DNA of 64,000 nt from Lepas anatifera (GCA_034440635.1 JAOTON010000958.1:124001-188000); one strand, 5' to 3'; shown: positions 12,326 to 24,932, counted from the first letter of the stretch. Numbers and translations: made by a program. The notes: generated from the sequence alone by a model not told the origin.

Positions 12326-12865
12326 TGTCTTATGGCTTAAGCAGGCTAATTCTGAACCTCAACCTGCCCTAAGTTTGAGAAATCCAGGCATGTGGGTAAA
12401 GGTAAGTTATTATTTGCATGGTGGCCATTTAACTAGGTATTTGTATTGTGTGATTGCATGCTGCAATTTCTCCCATCAATGCAGTGAAAACAGAGGGAGT
12501 GAATGCCGCTGATGTAGGTATAATTTTAAAAATAAGTTTGTTTGAAAATATTTTGTTTAAATGGATAAGTTTTGGAATTTTCCCTGTCTTTTAGACATTT
12601 CAGCTTGTTGAAGGTTCTAAAGCAAGACCTATCTCACCCAAGGTATTGTTTTGGTAGGTAGGTATTCCAGACTTTGCTTTACTTATCTGTAGGTTTGCGG
12701 CTTATTAATGTATTCCCTTGTACATTTCTGATGCTTTTATTTTGAAAAAATGCTGAACTCTGCAGGAGTTGGATTCATGGGTTTCTCAAGTTGGTTTAAT
12801 TTCTGTTAATACAGTTAATTTTGATATTGGCCATCTCTTATTATTTTTTTATATAAATTTTGTTC

Positions 12866-13205
12866 AAGTTGTTCCTAGTACGACTGGTGGAGTCGGAGTC
12901 TCACTAAAGTCACCAAGGGACTTGTCACGGAGACCCCGACCCCACCACCCGAACGAGCAACTCCCTCAAGGGAGGGTTAATTTAGAAGCCAAAGTTTAAC
13001 GTCCCACAAAGCACAGGGACGGCCGCCCCGCTCAGGTCACCCTCTCACCAGTCAGTTGCCAGCCGACCTGTACGTCGGGTAAACTATTGAGCGCCGGAGC
13101 GTCTCAGGGGAACCGATCCCAATCGCCTGGGCATGCACTGCCACTGCATGCTTCTGAGCAGCGGGCCGGAGCCCAACGCTCTACCAACTGAGCTACCGGG
13201 GCGGC
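12866..13205 (-). mobile_element. tRNA-derived SINE
   Basis: Read on the minus strand, it starts with a tRNA head: GGTAGCTCAGTTGGTAGAGC is a perfect Pol III A-box/D-arm, with the end of an acceptor-like GCCCC just before. A hairpin of GCATGCA/TGCATGC interrupts the region after the anticodon arm, and the B box is decayed. The body contains GTGGGACGTTAAACTTTGGC, found in SINE bodies of several invertebrates. The body recurs without the head at 62,137-62,280, showing a dispersed family. Confidence 0.75.
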
Positions 13206-13561
13206 ATTTGTTTTTGTATTTCATGTGCATATGATGTTTTAGTATGTGTATTTGTTTTCCGAGATGTTCTGATCCTACATTTGCTTTTTCCCCCTTGTCA
13301 ATTAATTTTGACCTCTTTCCCCTGAATTTTGACATCCCACACTCTGCAGAAAAGTAATTTCAGGACACTGTCCTACCTTAAACCATGGATATTGGACATC
13401 ACCATCAATAATATCATCACCTTCCTGTTTATCCCTACTCCCGGCACTCATATCCCTTCACTATCAAAATGACCCTCCCTCGTCATTTCTTTCTTCTTGT
13501 TCCTGCGCAATGAGTGTCGCTTGCAGGGTAGTAAAGGACGGGTACTCCAAAGTTGTGAGGC

Positions 13562-13672
13562 ATTGTGGGTAATATTTCCCCTGATCGCAGTAGACCCAGA
13601 TGCATTCTGGGTAATATTTCCCCTTATAGCGGTAGACCAAGATGTATTGTGGGTAATATTTCCCCCACGATC
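13562..13672. repeat. 42-bp tandem repeat, 3 copies
   Basis: Three copies of a 42-bp unit containing ATTGTGGGTAATATTTCCCC start at about 13,562, 13,604 and 13,646. Because 42 is a multiple of three, open frames cross it on both strands. Confidence 0.85.
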
Positions 13673-15299
13673 CGTTTTTCCACCGTTGTGTGTAGGGGAT
13701 CTTCAGGCTGTTTCTGGGAGGTAAAAAATTTGTTTTGAAAACCATTTTCTACGAAATCAATTGGAACAATGCCATAAGTAGTACCAACCATAATGTGCCA
13801 GTAGTGCTGTCGGCTGTAATTGAACACATTTCTATTTCTGCGGCGAAGTCACTTCAGTTTGTGTAGTGTGTTTATTTGTTTGTTTATAAGGTAAGAGTTT
13901 GCTTTAGTTTGTGGGTGCTTTAAGAGAAGGCAAGAGTTATTTCTTGTCTCTCCTTGTTTATAGGACAAAAGAAAAAACGTGGAACCAATTTCTTGTGGTC
14001 AGTGTGCACTGGTATTTCCTATAGTCAGTGGAATCAGAATGCTAATGCAGGCGCCTTTTTACGGGCAGTATCTGGCTGTGGTTGGGTTGTAGTATAATGG
14101 AGGGTATTGCCAATATCTGCCCATTTTCATTTAAGCTTGCCACAAAACAATCTAAAAATGAGGGTTTAAAATATTCTGATATTTAGAACAATTTAGAACG
14201 AAGCTCGAAAGGTACTTCAGACCCTCACTGTTGAAGTGAAATTGAAATTAAAGCCTGGTGAATGACTTCATGGCAGTGCTGGAAGATAAGTCTCCTGCTG
14301 TCCATCCAAGCCTCAGGAAGACATCGCTTTCAGCTATACCATGGTGAGGCCAAACAGCCTTAATGCTGCTCGCCAGTATGTTGCTTAGCTGAGGGCTGCA
14401 TAGAAGGTCAATCAGTACAAGCAGTGATCTGGCAAGGCGCACCAGACCAGTCTGGCAAGGCACAGTAGTTTGGTATTTTGGTATATTGCAATTAGTTTGG
14501 TATTTTGTCTAAAGATTCTCTGATATTCATTCAAGGTTCATTTTGCTGGCACATGCCAATTTTATTTTAGGTAATTGCTGTCTAGGGTACAAAAATTGTT
14601 GGGTGCTGTAATTGCTGATTTGTAAGGTCATTTACCTTACCTTACCTACAATTATCAAGTTAATTTTGGAGGTGCTTGTGGTTTGTTGGTTCCATTCTCT
14701 GACAAGCTCAATTCATCCTGAGTCTTCACTTTCTCTTTCTCGTACTTTTAGGTACTTTTTTTTACTTTTTCTCTTTCTCCACTTTATTGCATTTAAAATA
14801 ATTATTTCTTGCATTTTTGTGTTGCTGACTCTTTTTAAAACTTCTAGTATGGAGAATACATTTCAGGTAAATAATCATGTAGGTATAAACACATATTTAC
14901 ATTCTCAAACACCCCAGATCACCATGGAAACAACCTCCATCTATGCATTTTGTATAGATGCTGTATTGTGGGAAAACTTAAGTCTCCTAGCCCCAACTCC
15001 TTGCATCCACCTCCATATATTGTTATCTGAGGCCTTGACTGCTGAGTTTAATGCTTGTTAATATTCTGAAGTTAACATTGCAGTTTTTCTTTTATGAACA
15101 TTGGTTTAAACTTCGGTTGGTAATTTGTTAAAAAGTGGATCAAAGTAGACTACTTTCGGTTGTACCTTTATCTTTTTCTCTCTGGCAATAAGTAGTGCAA
15201 CATTCATGTTTGTATTGCCTTTCTTGAGGTATTTCCTATTGTATTGTCTGCAATTAGTTAATGGGAGTGGCAAATTTCATAGAGGAGTTCATTTGATAA
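13673..15299. other. No recognisable gene
   Basis: AT-rich intergenic sequence; a 149-codon open frame near 14,612-15,061 is T-rich with no recognisable domain and no splice context. Confidence 0.4.
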
Positions 15300-15337
15300 A
15301 TGTTGATAATTAAACAACCATCAAGTCTGCAAAGTAT

Positions 15338-15660
15338 GGCAGCAGTCCAGACGAGTCGCACCAGCCATCTAAAATTCTCGCACTGCCAGCCACCAAAAAT
15401 TCGCACCAATCTTCCCTATACCAGGGAGAAAAAACGCACCCATTCCTACCCACAAGATGCAATGCTACCTCTCTTATTAGTTAGTTAGTTGAGGACTTTT
15501 CATAAAGTCCCCTCCTGTATCTTTATAACCATATAGCCATTATTTGTTTGGTTTTCATTGTCACCTTACTCGCACCAGTCTCACAAATTCGCACCAGGTT
15601 GGTAAAATTCGCACCACTCGCTCCTGTCTCCAAGGGCACTCGCACCAACGAGTTCTCGTC
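15338..15660. repeat. Scattered TCGCACCA motifs
   Basis: The short word TCGCACCA or TTCGCACCA occurs about seven times in 320 bp (near 15,357, 15,403, 15,570, 15,588, 15,607 and 15,640). Spacing is irregular, so it is not a regular tandem array. Confidence 0.5.
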
Positions 15661-16085
15661 GAAAATGCCATACTTTGCACACTGGACAACCATCATATGA
15701 GATCAAAATCAGCATTCCTGTCATGAAAACTTCATGATAAACTCGGCACATTTGTCTTATTGAATTGTCCTGGATGGAAAGTAAGAATACATGCACACGT
15801 TCAGCTTTGCCCACGCCAAATCATATTTCAGTTCTGGGGATAATCCAGACAGGACGTGGTCCCCTGGCTAATAAACGCCAATATGATTAGCTATTTAGGG
15901 TGTTTTCTATGCGTTGTTTTATAATCTAACCTCTCGATTATACAATTTGGACACCCAGGGGGAGGGGGCATGAGCAGGCTCTGAGCGAACAATTTGAAAA
16001 GTCGGTAATATGGCCTCCCTCTCGAACTCGACATAGTTGTTGAGTATTGCCGTTATTGTTCTGTTGTAATATTTATATGATATCC

Positions 16086-16336
16086 CATAGGCGGATCAAG
16101 GATTTCCAATGGGGGGTACCTTCCGGGGGGCGCCACTTTTGACCGGAAAAAACCTATCTGGTGGGCGCAAAATACTATCGGTGGGCGCCGATTTTCGCAT
16201 CTTGGGGGGTGGGGGGTGGGAAGTGACATTTCATGGGGCACCATCGACTTTTCAAGAGGGCAGCGTGACCATTTGAGGGAGCGCCGAGGGTTGATGGGGG
16301 GCACATGCCTCCCTTTTCCCCCTGGGTCCACGTATG
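16086..16336. mobile_element. hAT-type MITE (CATAGGCGGATCCAGG family)
   Basis: Terminal inverted repeats CATAGGCGGATCAAGG and CATACGTGGACCCAGG (inverted right end) bound 251 bp. They are flanked by a decayed 8-bp duplication, TGATATCC (16,078-16,085) and TGATATTA (16,337-16,344). The interior is related, inverted, to the element at 61,115-61,356. Confidence 0.75.
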
Positions 16337-16539
16337 TGATATTACAGGAGCGCGGCCGCTTTCCGATAACCAGAAAATGCTGCTTTCGGTTATATGCGGA
16401 ACTTAGTAAAACATTCGTAGGCATATAACTATTATCCTGACTCGTCCTTACATCCTTACTTGTCCTATCTGTGCTCGTCTAACACTTCCATTTCAGGAGA
16501 AAAACGAGGGCCTGCAACCATCGTGGCGAACTTGCAGAT

Positions 16540-16620
16540 CGTATTCGGCGAAAAACTTTGGCTTCGACCTGGATTCGAACCCAAGCTTTGTGGGAGACCG
16601 GCAAACATGGCTCCAGTTTT
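16540..16620 (-). repeat. tRNA-like 3' half (B box)
   Basis: The minus strand shows GGGTTCGAATCCAGG with a T-stem CTTGG/CCAGG. No A box or acceptor stem is found upstream, so it is a tRNA-derived fragment or SINE piece rather than a tRNA gene. Confidence 0.45.
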
Positions 16621-17763
16621 TGCATTATTCCTCAAAATTTTCCATGGGCTCCGCTTATCGGACCCCAGAAATGGAAATTGGACAGAACGATTGTTCCGAT
16701 GATACCATTTTTGTGAGGGAGCCCCTGTTGGTTTACCGGTGAGAGCCCGCCAAAAATAGGCAATTTTACATGCAAAGTCAATGACGGCGATCAATTTGTA
16801 CGCCCAGTAGTAGAATTGTAGTAGAAAACTTTGGAGGGGGCTGGTCGCTTGTGGTTCTGTCAGAGTGGCGGGAGCGTCGCTCAAAGCTGTAACGGCTTCA
16901 TTTTGTGGATGATCGACAATATTTTTTTGTTTTAATGTAGGTGTTGGTGACTGAGCACAAGGCATTATATACCTTTTAAGCAATAGTCTATACTAAATTA
17001 AGCTCGGTAACTGTGGCAGGTGTTTTATTGTGGAGACTTGATAGGGTTGCATAATTGGTTGCCGTCGGAAATCGTCAGGGATTTCAGCGTTCGTGGTGGG
17101 TTTTCTGAGAAAATCATGGATAAATCTGCTGGATGTGTATTTTTATGTCTGATGTAGTGAGTGAATGTCAATGTCAACTTGTATGGAGTGTGTGCCTGCG
17201 ACGATGTAGCAGTCTTAGGCGGTGCATCTGCCTCAGATAGCAAGATCTCCAGTACTAAATTAGAGGTGGGACTTTTAGGTCCTGCAATGCAGGACTAAAG
17301 CAGGGACCAAAGGCTAGACTGCAGGACTGTGCCGGGACCAGAGCCAATCTGGATCAAGCAAAATTCATGATAATGGTTTCCAAATTTCATCTAAAATTAA
17401 GATATGAGACAAAACATAACTGTGACTTTCCAGCACTTCATTGCCTCCTTGATAACATTTTCCAACTTTATAAGACAAGAAAAGTATCAATTCAACTGGA
17501 TGAAGAGCAAAGATAATGTTGCACACACCCAGCACTAAACTCAGCTCACACTAAGTTTCATTCTTTGGAAACAACATTTTCAGATATAATTCCTATTCCT
17601 TCACTTGACTATAAGGTAACTCACTGACACAACCAAAATACATCCCAAAAATGGTGGGAACTGGGGTCAAAATCACTTTGAATTGAAAAACAACGTTTTT
17701 TTGCTTATAGGTACTGGAAGGCATTGAAACAAAAGCATGATTGAAAAGATAATTCTGTAATGG

Positions 17764-20220
17764 TTATGGTTAGATCTGTGTGCTCAGCTAACCATACTCA
17801 CCTATTGATCGCCGGGGACTTTAACCTGCCCCAAATTGATTGGAATTTGTGTATGTCAACTGCCCCACATTCTCATATCTCTCATAACTTCATTCAACTT
17901 TTGCAAGACAGCTTTCTCTTTCAACATGTCCAACACCCCACTAGATACAGGGTTGGTGAATCTCCCAATCTACTGGATCTCGTGATCAGCAATGAACCAC
18001 ATTCAGTCACAAATATGGATTACTTGCCAGGGCTTGGCAAAAGCGGCCATTTGACGCTGCGCTTCAGTCTATGGTGCTACACTCCATTGCCAGTGGTCAA
18101 ATCAAGTAAACCAAATTTCCTGCGAGCTGATTTTGAGAGTCTCAGGCTTATGTTATCGTCCACTGACTGGCACAGTATTCAGACCTTGCCTATCGATGAA
18201 GCTTTCTCCTACTTTACTCATGCTATAGAGACTGCCGCTTTCACGTGTATCCCCAATCGTACAGCGGGAAGGCAACAGAAAAACATTTATGTAACACGTG
18301 AGGTTCTCAAGCTGAGGAAAAAGAAACAATCTGCCTGGAATATATACCGACACACACAGGATGAGATGCAGCGCATGCTGAACCACGCTCGTTATGCCAT
18401 GCTTAACAATCGACTTCGTGCCCTAACGAGGAGACTGCTGCTAGAGCATGAAAATAAGATAATAGGCAGTATTAAGCAGTCAATCAAACCATTTTAGAGA
18501 CATGTCAACTCTCGAGTGAAGGCTAGGTCCCGAGTCAGCGATTTGAAGGACGAAAACGGAGTTGTTCAGTGCAGTGCTCCCGTGAAAGCAACATTGTTAA
18601 ACAAGTTTTTTGCTTCTGTTTTTACCAGAGCGGACACTGCAGCTGTTCCAGATTTCGCAAATCGCTGTGTAGGCGAACATCTGGTGGACTTTGTCATCAC
18701 TCCCGAACACATTCACCAGAAACTCCGTTGTCTCAAAACCACCAGCAACCAAGGTCCTGACAACTTACATCCTCGAGTCCTGTACGAGGCTGCCGATGTC
18801 CTTGCTGCACCACTGTCAACTCTGTATAGGAGAAGCCTTGATGAAGGACTGCTTCCGCACACTTGGAAAAGAGGGTCGGTGGTGCCGATATTTAAGAAAG
18901 GTGACCGCCAGAGCGCTAGCAATTACCGGCCCATTAGCATAACTTGCATCCCCTGTAGAGTACTGGAGAGTCTCATCCGTGACCAGGTGATGCAGCATCT
19001 GTTACGGAATCACCTGCTTTCTGCTGCTCAACATGGCTTTTGCCCCCCCCCCCCACTCATGCGACTCCCAACTTTTAGAGGCTGTTGACGATTGGAGTAG
19101 GAGTATCGAGGCAGGGCAGCCAGTTGATGCAGTATATTTAGATTTTCAGAAAGCCTTTGGCTCTGTGCCTCATGAAAGACTGCTCTGCAAACTGCAAGGT
19201 TATGGCATCTCAGGGAAAATACTTGCCTGGATAAGGGACTTCTTGAGAGATAGAGAGCAGCGAGTAGTGGTGGATGGATGTGAATCAAATTGGGTTCCTG
19301 TGGTGAGCGGTGTACCTCAGGGATCCGTGCTGGGCCCCTACTGTTTGTTGTGTATGTGAACGATCTGCCTGATGTGTTCCATACGACTCCAAAGGTGTTC
19401 GCGGACGATACAAAGGTGTACGCTCCACTTAGCTCGACCAGTTCTTCACTGATTCTTCAGGCAGACCTGGATCGTGCTGTTGCATGGTCTGACACCTGAC
19501 AGTTGTCTTTTAACAAGGGAAAGTGCACTGTACTCCATCTCGGAACAACCAATGAGCAGCACACATACACAATGAGAGATAGTCTGCTTGCCCATTCTGC
19601 CCAGGAAAGAGACCTAGGAGTCATTATCGACGCAGACATGAAGTTTCGTGCTCAGGCGGCATCTGCGGTGGCAGAGTTCCCAAATCCTAGCATTGATTCG
19701 TAGATCATTTCGTGCAATCAACCTGGTGTCGCTTCCGATTCTCTTCAAAACTCTTGTGAGACCACATCTTGAATATGGGAACTTGCTCTGGGGGCCCTTC
19801 AACCGAGAAGACCAGAAAAAGGTCGAGAGAGTGCAACGGCGTGCCACCCGAATGATCCCTGAAATACGACATAAGCTGTACAGTGAGAGGCTGCAAGATC
19901 TTCGACTTCCCTCTCTATACTACAGAAGGCGACGGGGGGACATGATCCGCGTATTCCAGATATTTCATGGCGACATCGATCTCGACCCTGAACGCTTCTT
20001 CCAGCGAGACGCTAACTCTCGGACGAGGGGACACGAATACAAACTGGTTAAACCTCGTGCCGAGTCTCGTATCCGTCGCAATGCATTCGGCATTAGGGTT
20101 GTTAACGACTGGAATGGTCTCCCCAGTCATGTTGTCACTGCACCTGCTGTCAACACATTCAAGACCAGGCTTGACAAACACTGGGAGGACTATTGGTATA
20201 CCATACCTGACACGGATTAG
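17764..20220 (+). pseudogene. LINE ORF2 remnant: endonuclease C-terminus and reverse transcriptase
   Basis: Encodes the end of an APE-type endonuclease (LIAGDFNLPQIDWN) and a non-LTR reverse transcriptase with GPDNLHPRVL, the VSGVPQGSVLGP block and the FADD catalytic box (about 19,402). It is broken by a TAG at 18,495-18,497 and a TGA at 19,497-19,499 (both where Trp is conserved), a frameshift at a 10-C run (19,044-19,053), another near 19,340 and another near 19,670. It is the closest relative in this window of the RT at 20.6-24.2 kb. Dead copy; the enzyme would nick the target and copy its RNA at the nick. Confidence 0.85.
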
Positions 20221-20307
20221 GTAGTGAAACCACACTTACACGAGCTCACTAAGACCGGACACCTACAGGCCTAGAGCCTCATTAAGTCTGTATCCTTCAA
20301 GTTCAAG
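17764..20307 (+). mobile_element. LINE1, 5'-truncated non-LTR retrotransposon (CR1/Jockey type)
   Basis: Inserted in hAT-like copy alpha. A 6-bp duplication, TAATGG, lies at 17,758-17,763 and 20,308-20,313, and the 3' end finishes with two TTCAAG units. The 5' end starts inside the endonuclease domain, as expected from incomplete target-primed reverse transcription. Confidence 0.8.
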
Positions 20308-20313
20308 TAATGG

Positions 20314-20628
20314 GTGATTGGAAATGGTAGTCCCTAGCCCTACCAACACTGTTTCAAATGCCTCTCTCTCTCTCAACTACTCATCAACAATATTTTAAAT
20401 TACGTCTGCGCGTTGTGTAGTGAATAAAACGTGAATGATTTCAATTTCTTCATTTCAATCACCCTCAACCACCCCACGTCCAACAACAACAAAAACATAA
20501 GAATAATAATAAAGATAAAAAACAAGTGTGCGCCATTGGTGTCATTGAAGAAAAAATCAACCAAGTAACAGCTCAAGCTTTAGCAACTTCAGGGTTAAAA
20601 AGTACACAAAACCACGTGATAATTCATG
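20314..20628 (+). repeat. hAT-like copy alpha, segment between the two LINEs
   Basis: Matches 30,961-31,270 and the flanks of the CT tract at 36,185-37,690: GTGATTGGAAATGG, a short CT run, TTTTAAATTACGTCTGCG, then AAAACGTGAATG. This shows that LINE1 and LINE2 hit the same element. Confidence 0.8.
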
Positions 20629-20689
20629 AAATATCAGGGAGTGCTTTCGTCTTAATGTTCACACTAAGTCGTCATTTCGGGCTGGAAAA

Positions 20690-21211
20690 CCCTCAACAGG
20701 TAGGCATCGACTGTTGATTGTGACACTTGAAAGTGAGGATGACAAACACTCAATCTTGAGACTGGCATCCCAGCTCCGAGACTCAGCCAGATATGGCCAG
20801 ATCTACATCACACCTGATTTGACTTGGCAGGAACGGCAAAAAGGAAAGGAGATGAGGGCGGAGCTGCGCCAGCGCAGAGAGCAGGGAGAAACAGACTTGG
20901 TCATTAGGCGTGGGAGGATTTGCAAGCGGGATACTGCCAGCAAAACCTTTCCGAGCCAGACCGGGTCTGGCGGCAATCAGGCCTCGGCTGTGGCCACAGT
21001 AACCAATGTGGATACAGACGAGGCAGCACGAAATGGGCCAGTTGCTGGTACTGGGTCTGGGGCTGGTACCTCCCCCACGATCGCGGTCATCTCCACCAAT
21101 GGTCCCCCACCTACAGCCCGGAGAGTAACCGCCAATGCCTCACTACCCTCCAGTGCAACAGACGACAGGCGTGTTCGTGGCAGCACTTCTCAAGCTGCCC
21201 AGGACCACTGA
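20690..21211 (+). pseudogene. LINE ORF1 C-terminal part
   Basis: An RNA-binding-type ORF1 tail: a LLIVTLESEDDKHSILR strand-helix region, then IYITPDLTWQER and a basic RRREQGE stretch, followed by a low-complexity Ala/Thr/Gly tail ending at 21,211. This order is common in ORF1 proteins of CR1/L2-type LINEs, where the protein coats the RNA. The reading frame breaks near 20,714 and the N-terminus is missing (5' truncation). Confidence 0.6.
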
Positions 21212-24083
21212 CTAACCCAGCGAGCAGGCAATGAGCTTAAGATACTCTATACGAACTGTGACCAATTTGTCAATAAGAGGGAGGAGTTAGTTATGATGAT
21301 CGCAGGAAATAAACCAGACATTATGTTATTAACCGAAGTCATTCCTAAGGGACAGCGCTTTCCACTCTCTATGGCCCTCCTGAGAATCACAGGATATTCA
21401 CTTCATCTGAGCTTTGACCACACAAAGGAAAATTTGGGCAGAAGTGGAGAAAGAGGCGTGTGTGTTTTTGTTAGGGATGACATCCTTACATCTGCGATCC
21501 CAATCTCTGACCCTGCATCAAGGTTCAGGGAGCAACTCTGGCTGCAGCTGAAACTGAGGGACAACAAATTTCTTATAGTGGGCTGCATTTACCGTAGTCC
21601 CTCATATACCACCCACAACAATGTCGTATATCTGGAACATCTTTTTCGTGCAATTTGTGACCTGGCCCCCACTCACTTATTGATTACTGGAGATTTCAAC
21701 TTTCCGCTGATAGATTGGGACACGGAATATTGATCGGCTCCAGAGGGCCATCCTTCTCACAAGTTCGTCAAAATCGTTCAGGACAGTTTCCTATTTCAAC
21801 ATGTGAAGCGCCCAACGCGTTATAGGCTGGGTGAGACTAGCAACATACTTGATTTAGTATTCTCCAACGAGGAGGGTATGGTGCGTAACATGGAATACCT
21901 TCCAGGTTTAGGTAAAAGTGACCATGTCACACTTAGATTTACACTGAAATGTTCCTCAGTTTCAACCGAGCAAGGGAAACCGAAACTCAACTTCTACAGG
22001 GCAAACTTTACTCTGCTTCGACAGATGTTATGCAATACTGACTGGACAGCGATGGCACACCTGGATTTGGAAGACTGTTATCAATTCTTCAAAAATACTA
22101 TAGACTCACTAACTGATGCCTGCATCCCATACAACAAGTCCAGAAGAAAATTTAGAAACATATACATGACAAGTGAAGCAGGCAGACTCAAAGATAAAAA
22201 GAATACACTTTGGAGGATATACACGAACACTAAAGACGACTTGGATCACGTCCGTTTCACACAATGTCGGAATCGATTGAGATCGTTGACCCGCAGGTTA
22301 CTGACCTCCCACCAGCAAACAATACTAGGGAGTATAAAGGACAACCCCAAATCAACCTGGCAATATATTCATTCCAGATTGAACACCAGGGTAGGCTTGG
22401 CTGATCTTCGTGATGACAACACTGGCTGCTTGGAGACAAAGGACAAAGAAAAAGCCGAGCTGCTGAATTCCTGCTTTTCAAGTGCCTTCACAAGCGAAGA
22501 TACTTCCAATGTCCCGTATCTTGGACTTAGATGGCAGGGCGAAGTCCTTGATGATATTGTCTTGTCAACAGATCTTGTGCTTGCAAAGCTCTTGAACTTA
22601 AAGCAAACTAGTTCACCCGGACCAGACAACATACACCCACGAGTTCTGCGAGAGGTGGCGAACGAAATATGTCATCCATTATCTATACTTTTAGGAAATC
22701 GATTGATGTAGGCGTATTGCCCCAGGAGTGGAAACTCGGATCTGTGGTTCCTATCTTTAAAAGGGAGATCGGCACAGGCCAGAAAACTATAGGCCAGTGA
22801 GCCTAACTGCTATTCCCTGTAAAGTGCTTGAATCATTAATCAAAGACAAGCTAATGGAACACCTTCTAAGTCACGATCTGCTGAGTAAGGACCAGCACGG
22901 ATTCAGACCCAAGCGCTCCTGTGATACTCAGATGTTGGAGGTGATTGAGGATTGGAGTCGGGTGCTGGAGGAGAAGAGTCCACTTGATGCGGTGTACCTA
23001 GATTATAGGAAGGCATTTGATTCTGTCCCTCATGAGCGTCTCCTTCACAAGCTGTGGTGTTATGGGGTGCGAGGGAAACTCTTGAAGTGGATTAGGGCAT
23101 TCCTCACCTTCAGGAAACAACAGGTCATCGTTGGCTCCTCCGCTTCGAACTGGGCTGCGGTAACGAGCGGCGTTCCACAAGGGTCTGTGCTAGGCCCGTT
23201 GCTCTTTGTCATTTTCATTAATGACCTCCCCGACCACATTCGATCTTCAGTTAAAATCTTTGCGGACGATACGAAGCTGTATTATCCGGCTTCGACACCT
23301 GATTACACTCAGATACTACAGAGAGACATCCATGCGGTCGTGGAATGGTCATCGCAGTGGCAGCTGCCGTTCAACACCAGCAAGTGTTCTGTGTTGCATG
23401 TGGGCCATAGCAACCCTGGGTTTACCTACACTATGGCAGGATCCATTATCTCCGAGTCAGACGCAGAGAAAGACTTAGGAGTTTGGACTGACTGTGACTT
23501 AAAATTTCATGAACAAGCAGCCACAGCCGTATCAAGGGCTTCGCGAGTCCTAGCGATGGTACGGAAGTCTTTCACTGCCATTAATATCACGTCACTGCCT
23601 TTGCTGTACAAATCCCTGGTTAGGCCTATCCTTGAGTACGGGAACATCACATGGGGACCCTTTAACCGGCGTGATCAGCAGGCAGTGGAGAGGGTGCAGA
23701 GACGAGCGACCCGCTTGGTCCCAACACTTCGAAACCTCGGATACGTAGATAGGCTAAAGGCACTCGACCTCCCTTCACTGTACCATCGTCGCCGGAGAGG
23801 AGATATGATTAGAGTTTTCCAGATCTTAAGGGGATATATCGACCTTGATCCCGAGCAGTTTTTCACCATAGCAACCCACTCACGTACCCGAGGTCACTCC
23901 TGGAAGCTTGCAAAACCTGTAGCAGTGTCCAGAGTCCGCCGGAATTGCTTCAGTGTTAGAATTGTGACAGACTGGAACTCACTTCCAGCTGCAGTGGTAG
24001 AGTCTACGACGACTAACCAGTTCAAATCACGGCTTGACGCCTACTGGGCACTACAGAAATATGACATCCCAAACCAGGACTGA
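21212..24083 (+). pseudogene. LINE ORF2: APE-type endonuclease and reverse transcriptase
   Basis: The endonuclease runs from about 21,235 (ILYTNCDQF start, LLTEV, then LLITGDFNFPLIDWD) to about 21,960 (GKSDHVTL). The reverse transcriptase follows, with GPDNIHPRVL, VSLTAIPCKVLE, KAFDSVPHERL, SGVPQGSVLGPLLF and the FADDTKL catalytic box near 23,260. A thumb/C-terminal region with PILEYGNITWGP ends at 24,083. Lesions are few: one in-frame TGA at 21,731-21,733 and two 1-nt frame changes near 22,690 and 22,760. It is therefore younger than the neighbouring LINE1. It nicks the target and copies its RNA in situ. Confidence 0.9.
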
Positions 24084-24932
24084 GCGAAGACCTCACATGT
24101 AGTTGAGCTCCATTAGAACGGACCCCACAGGCATTAAGCCTTCACTACTCCGATTATCATATCATATCATATCATATCATATCAAATATTATCTCTATTT
24201 TCTTACTAAACATGATAATGCTCGTATTTGTCTTAAGTGGGCCATCTGCAGCTGCAGTAATATTTTTACTTGCCTATTACAAGCAAATATTGTTATTGCC
24301 ATTGACAAATTTGATCTTTGATTCGCCTAAAATGATAGCAAGCCGTTTTAACACGAATCAAAGAAGAGGTTTTTTGCTACTAGCTTTGCCTGCTCACAGA
24401 CCTTTCCTTGGCCTCCATCTTTGGGAAATCTGTGCATGGGCTAGGGCACTAGCCTGTTGTTTGTGTGCGTTAGGAAGGAAAGGAATGAAGGAAGGTGGGG
24501 ACTTAATTGTTTTTGGAAAACTACCTAGGTATGTAAAACATTGATCGTCAGTTCCTTCATTCAGCGTGTCAACTCGCATAATTATTCTTAAAGAGCCAAA
24601 AACAGTCCGTAAATCACTTGCCAACTGCAAAAGTGATGTCAACTTGCTCCTGTGCTTTGGTGAATTGATATTTTGAGGCTTCGTGATAGTGGGTATTGAT
24701 TTCCTAAAGCTTTGGCTCATACTTTATGTTGATTTCTTTATGTACTGATGATGTGAATCTGCTTAATATGTTTGGCTCTTAATCCACAAGAAATTAGTAT
24801 GTTTGAAAGCCAATAAGTGGGAAAAAGGCTGCCGGGACCAGGCTGGGACCACATCCTTTCTTCCCGGGACCAAGAAATGTTGGTCAGGATGAGGACCACC
24901 TTTTTCCAAAAAGTCCCTCCTCTATACTAAAT

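Larger units (their letters stand above)
20635..24183 (+). mobile_element. LINE2, near full-length non-LTR retrotransposon (CR1/Jockey type)
   Basis: A 3,549-bp insertion in hAT-like copy alpha with probable 6-bp target duplication AAATAT (20,629-20,634 and 24,184-24,189). It ends in a short (ATATC)n microsatellite at 24,155-24,183; short tandem repeats instead of poly(A) at the 3' end are typical of CR1/L2-like LINEs. The 5' end lies within ORF1. Confidence 0.8.
17261..24924 (+). mobile_element. hAT-like element E1, copy alpha, with two nested LINEs
   Basis: Imperfect terminal inverted repeats TAGAGGTGGGACTTTT and TAGAGGAGGGACTTTTT (inverted right end) are flanked by a perfect 8-bp target duplication, TACTAAAT, at 17,253-17,260 and 24,925-24,932. 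Removing the two LINE insertions (17,764-20,307 and 20,635-24,183) and their target duplications leaves about 1.56 kb without a transposase, so the element is non-autonomous. Two further copies, at 25,179-31,515 (beta) and 32,980-37,690 (gamma), share the interior. GGGACC words are clustered just inside both ends. The 8-bp duplication and TIR type fit hAT; the assignment is inferred. Confidence 0.85.

Noticed and set aside
16465..16983. 172-codon minus-strand open frame
   Set aside because: It runs through a tRNA-like B box (giving GSNPGRS, a common artefact), with no recognised domain.
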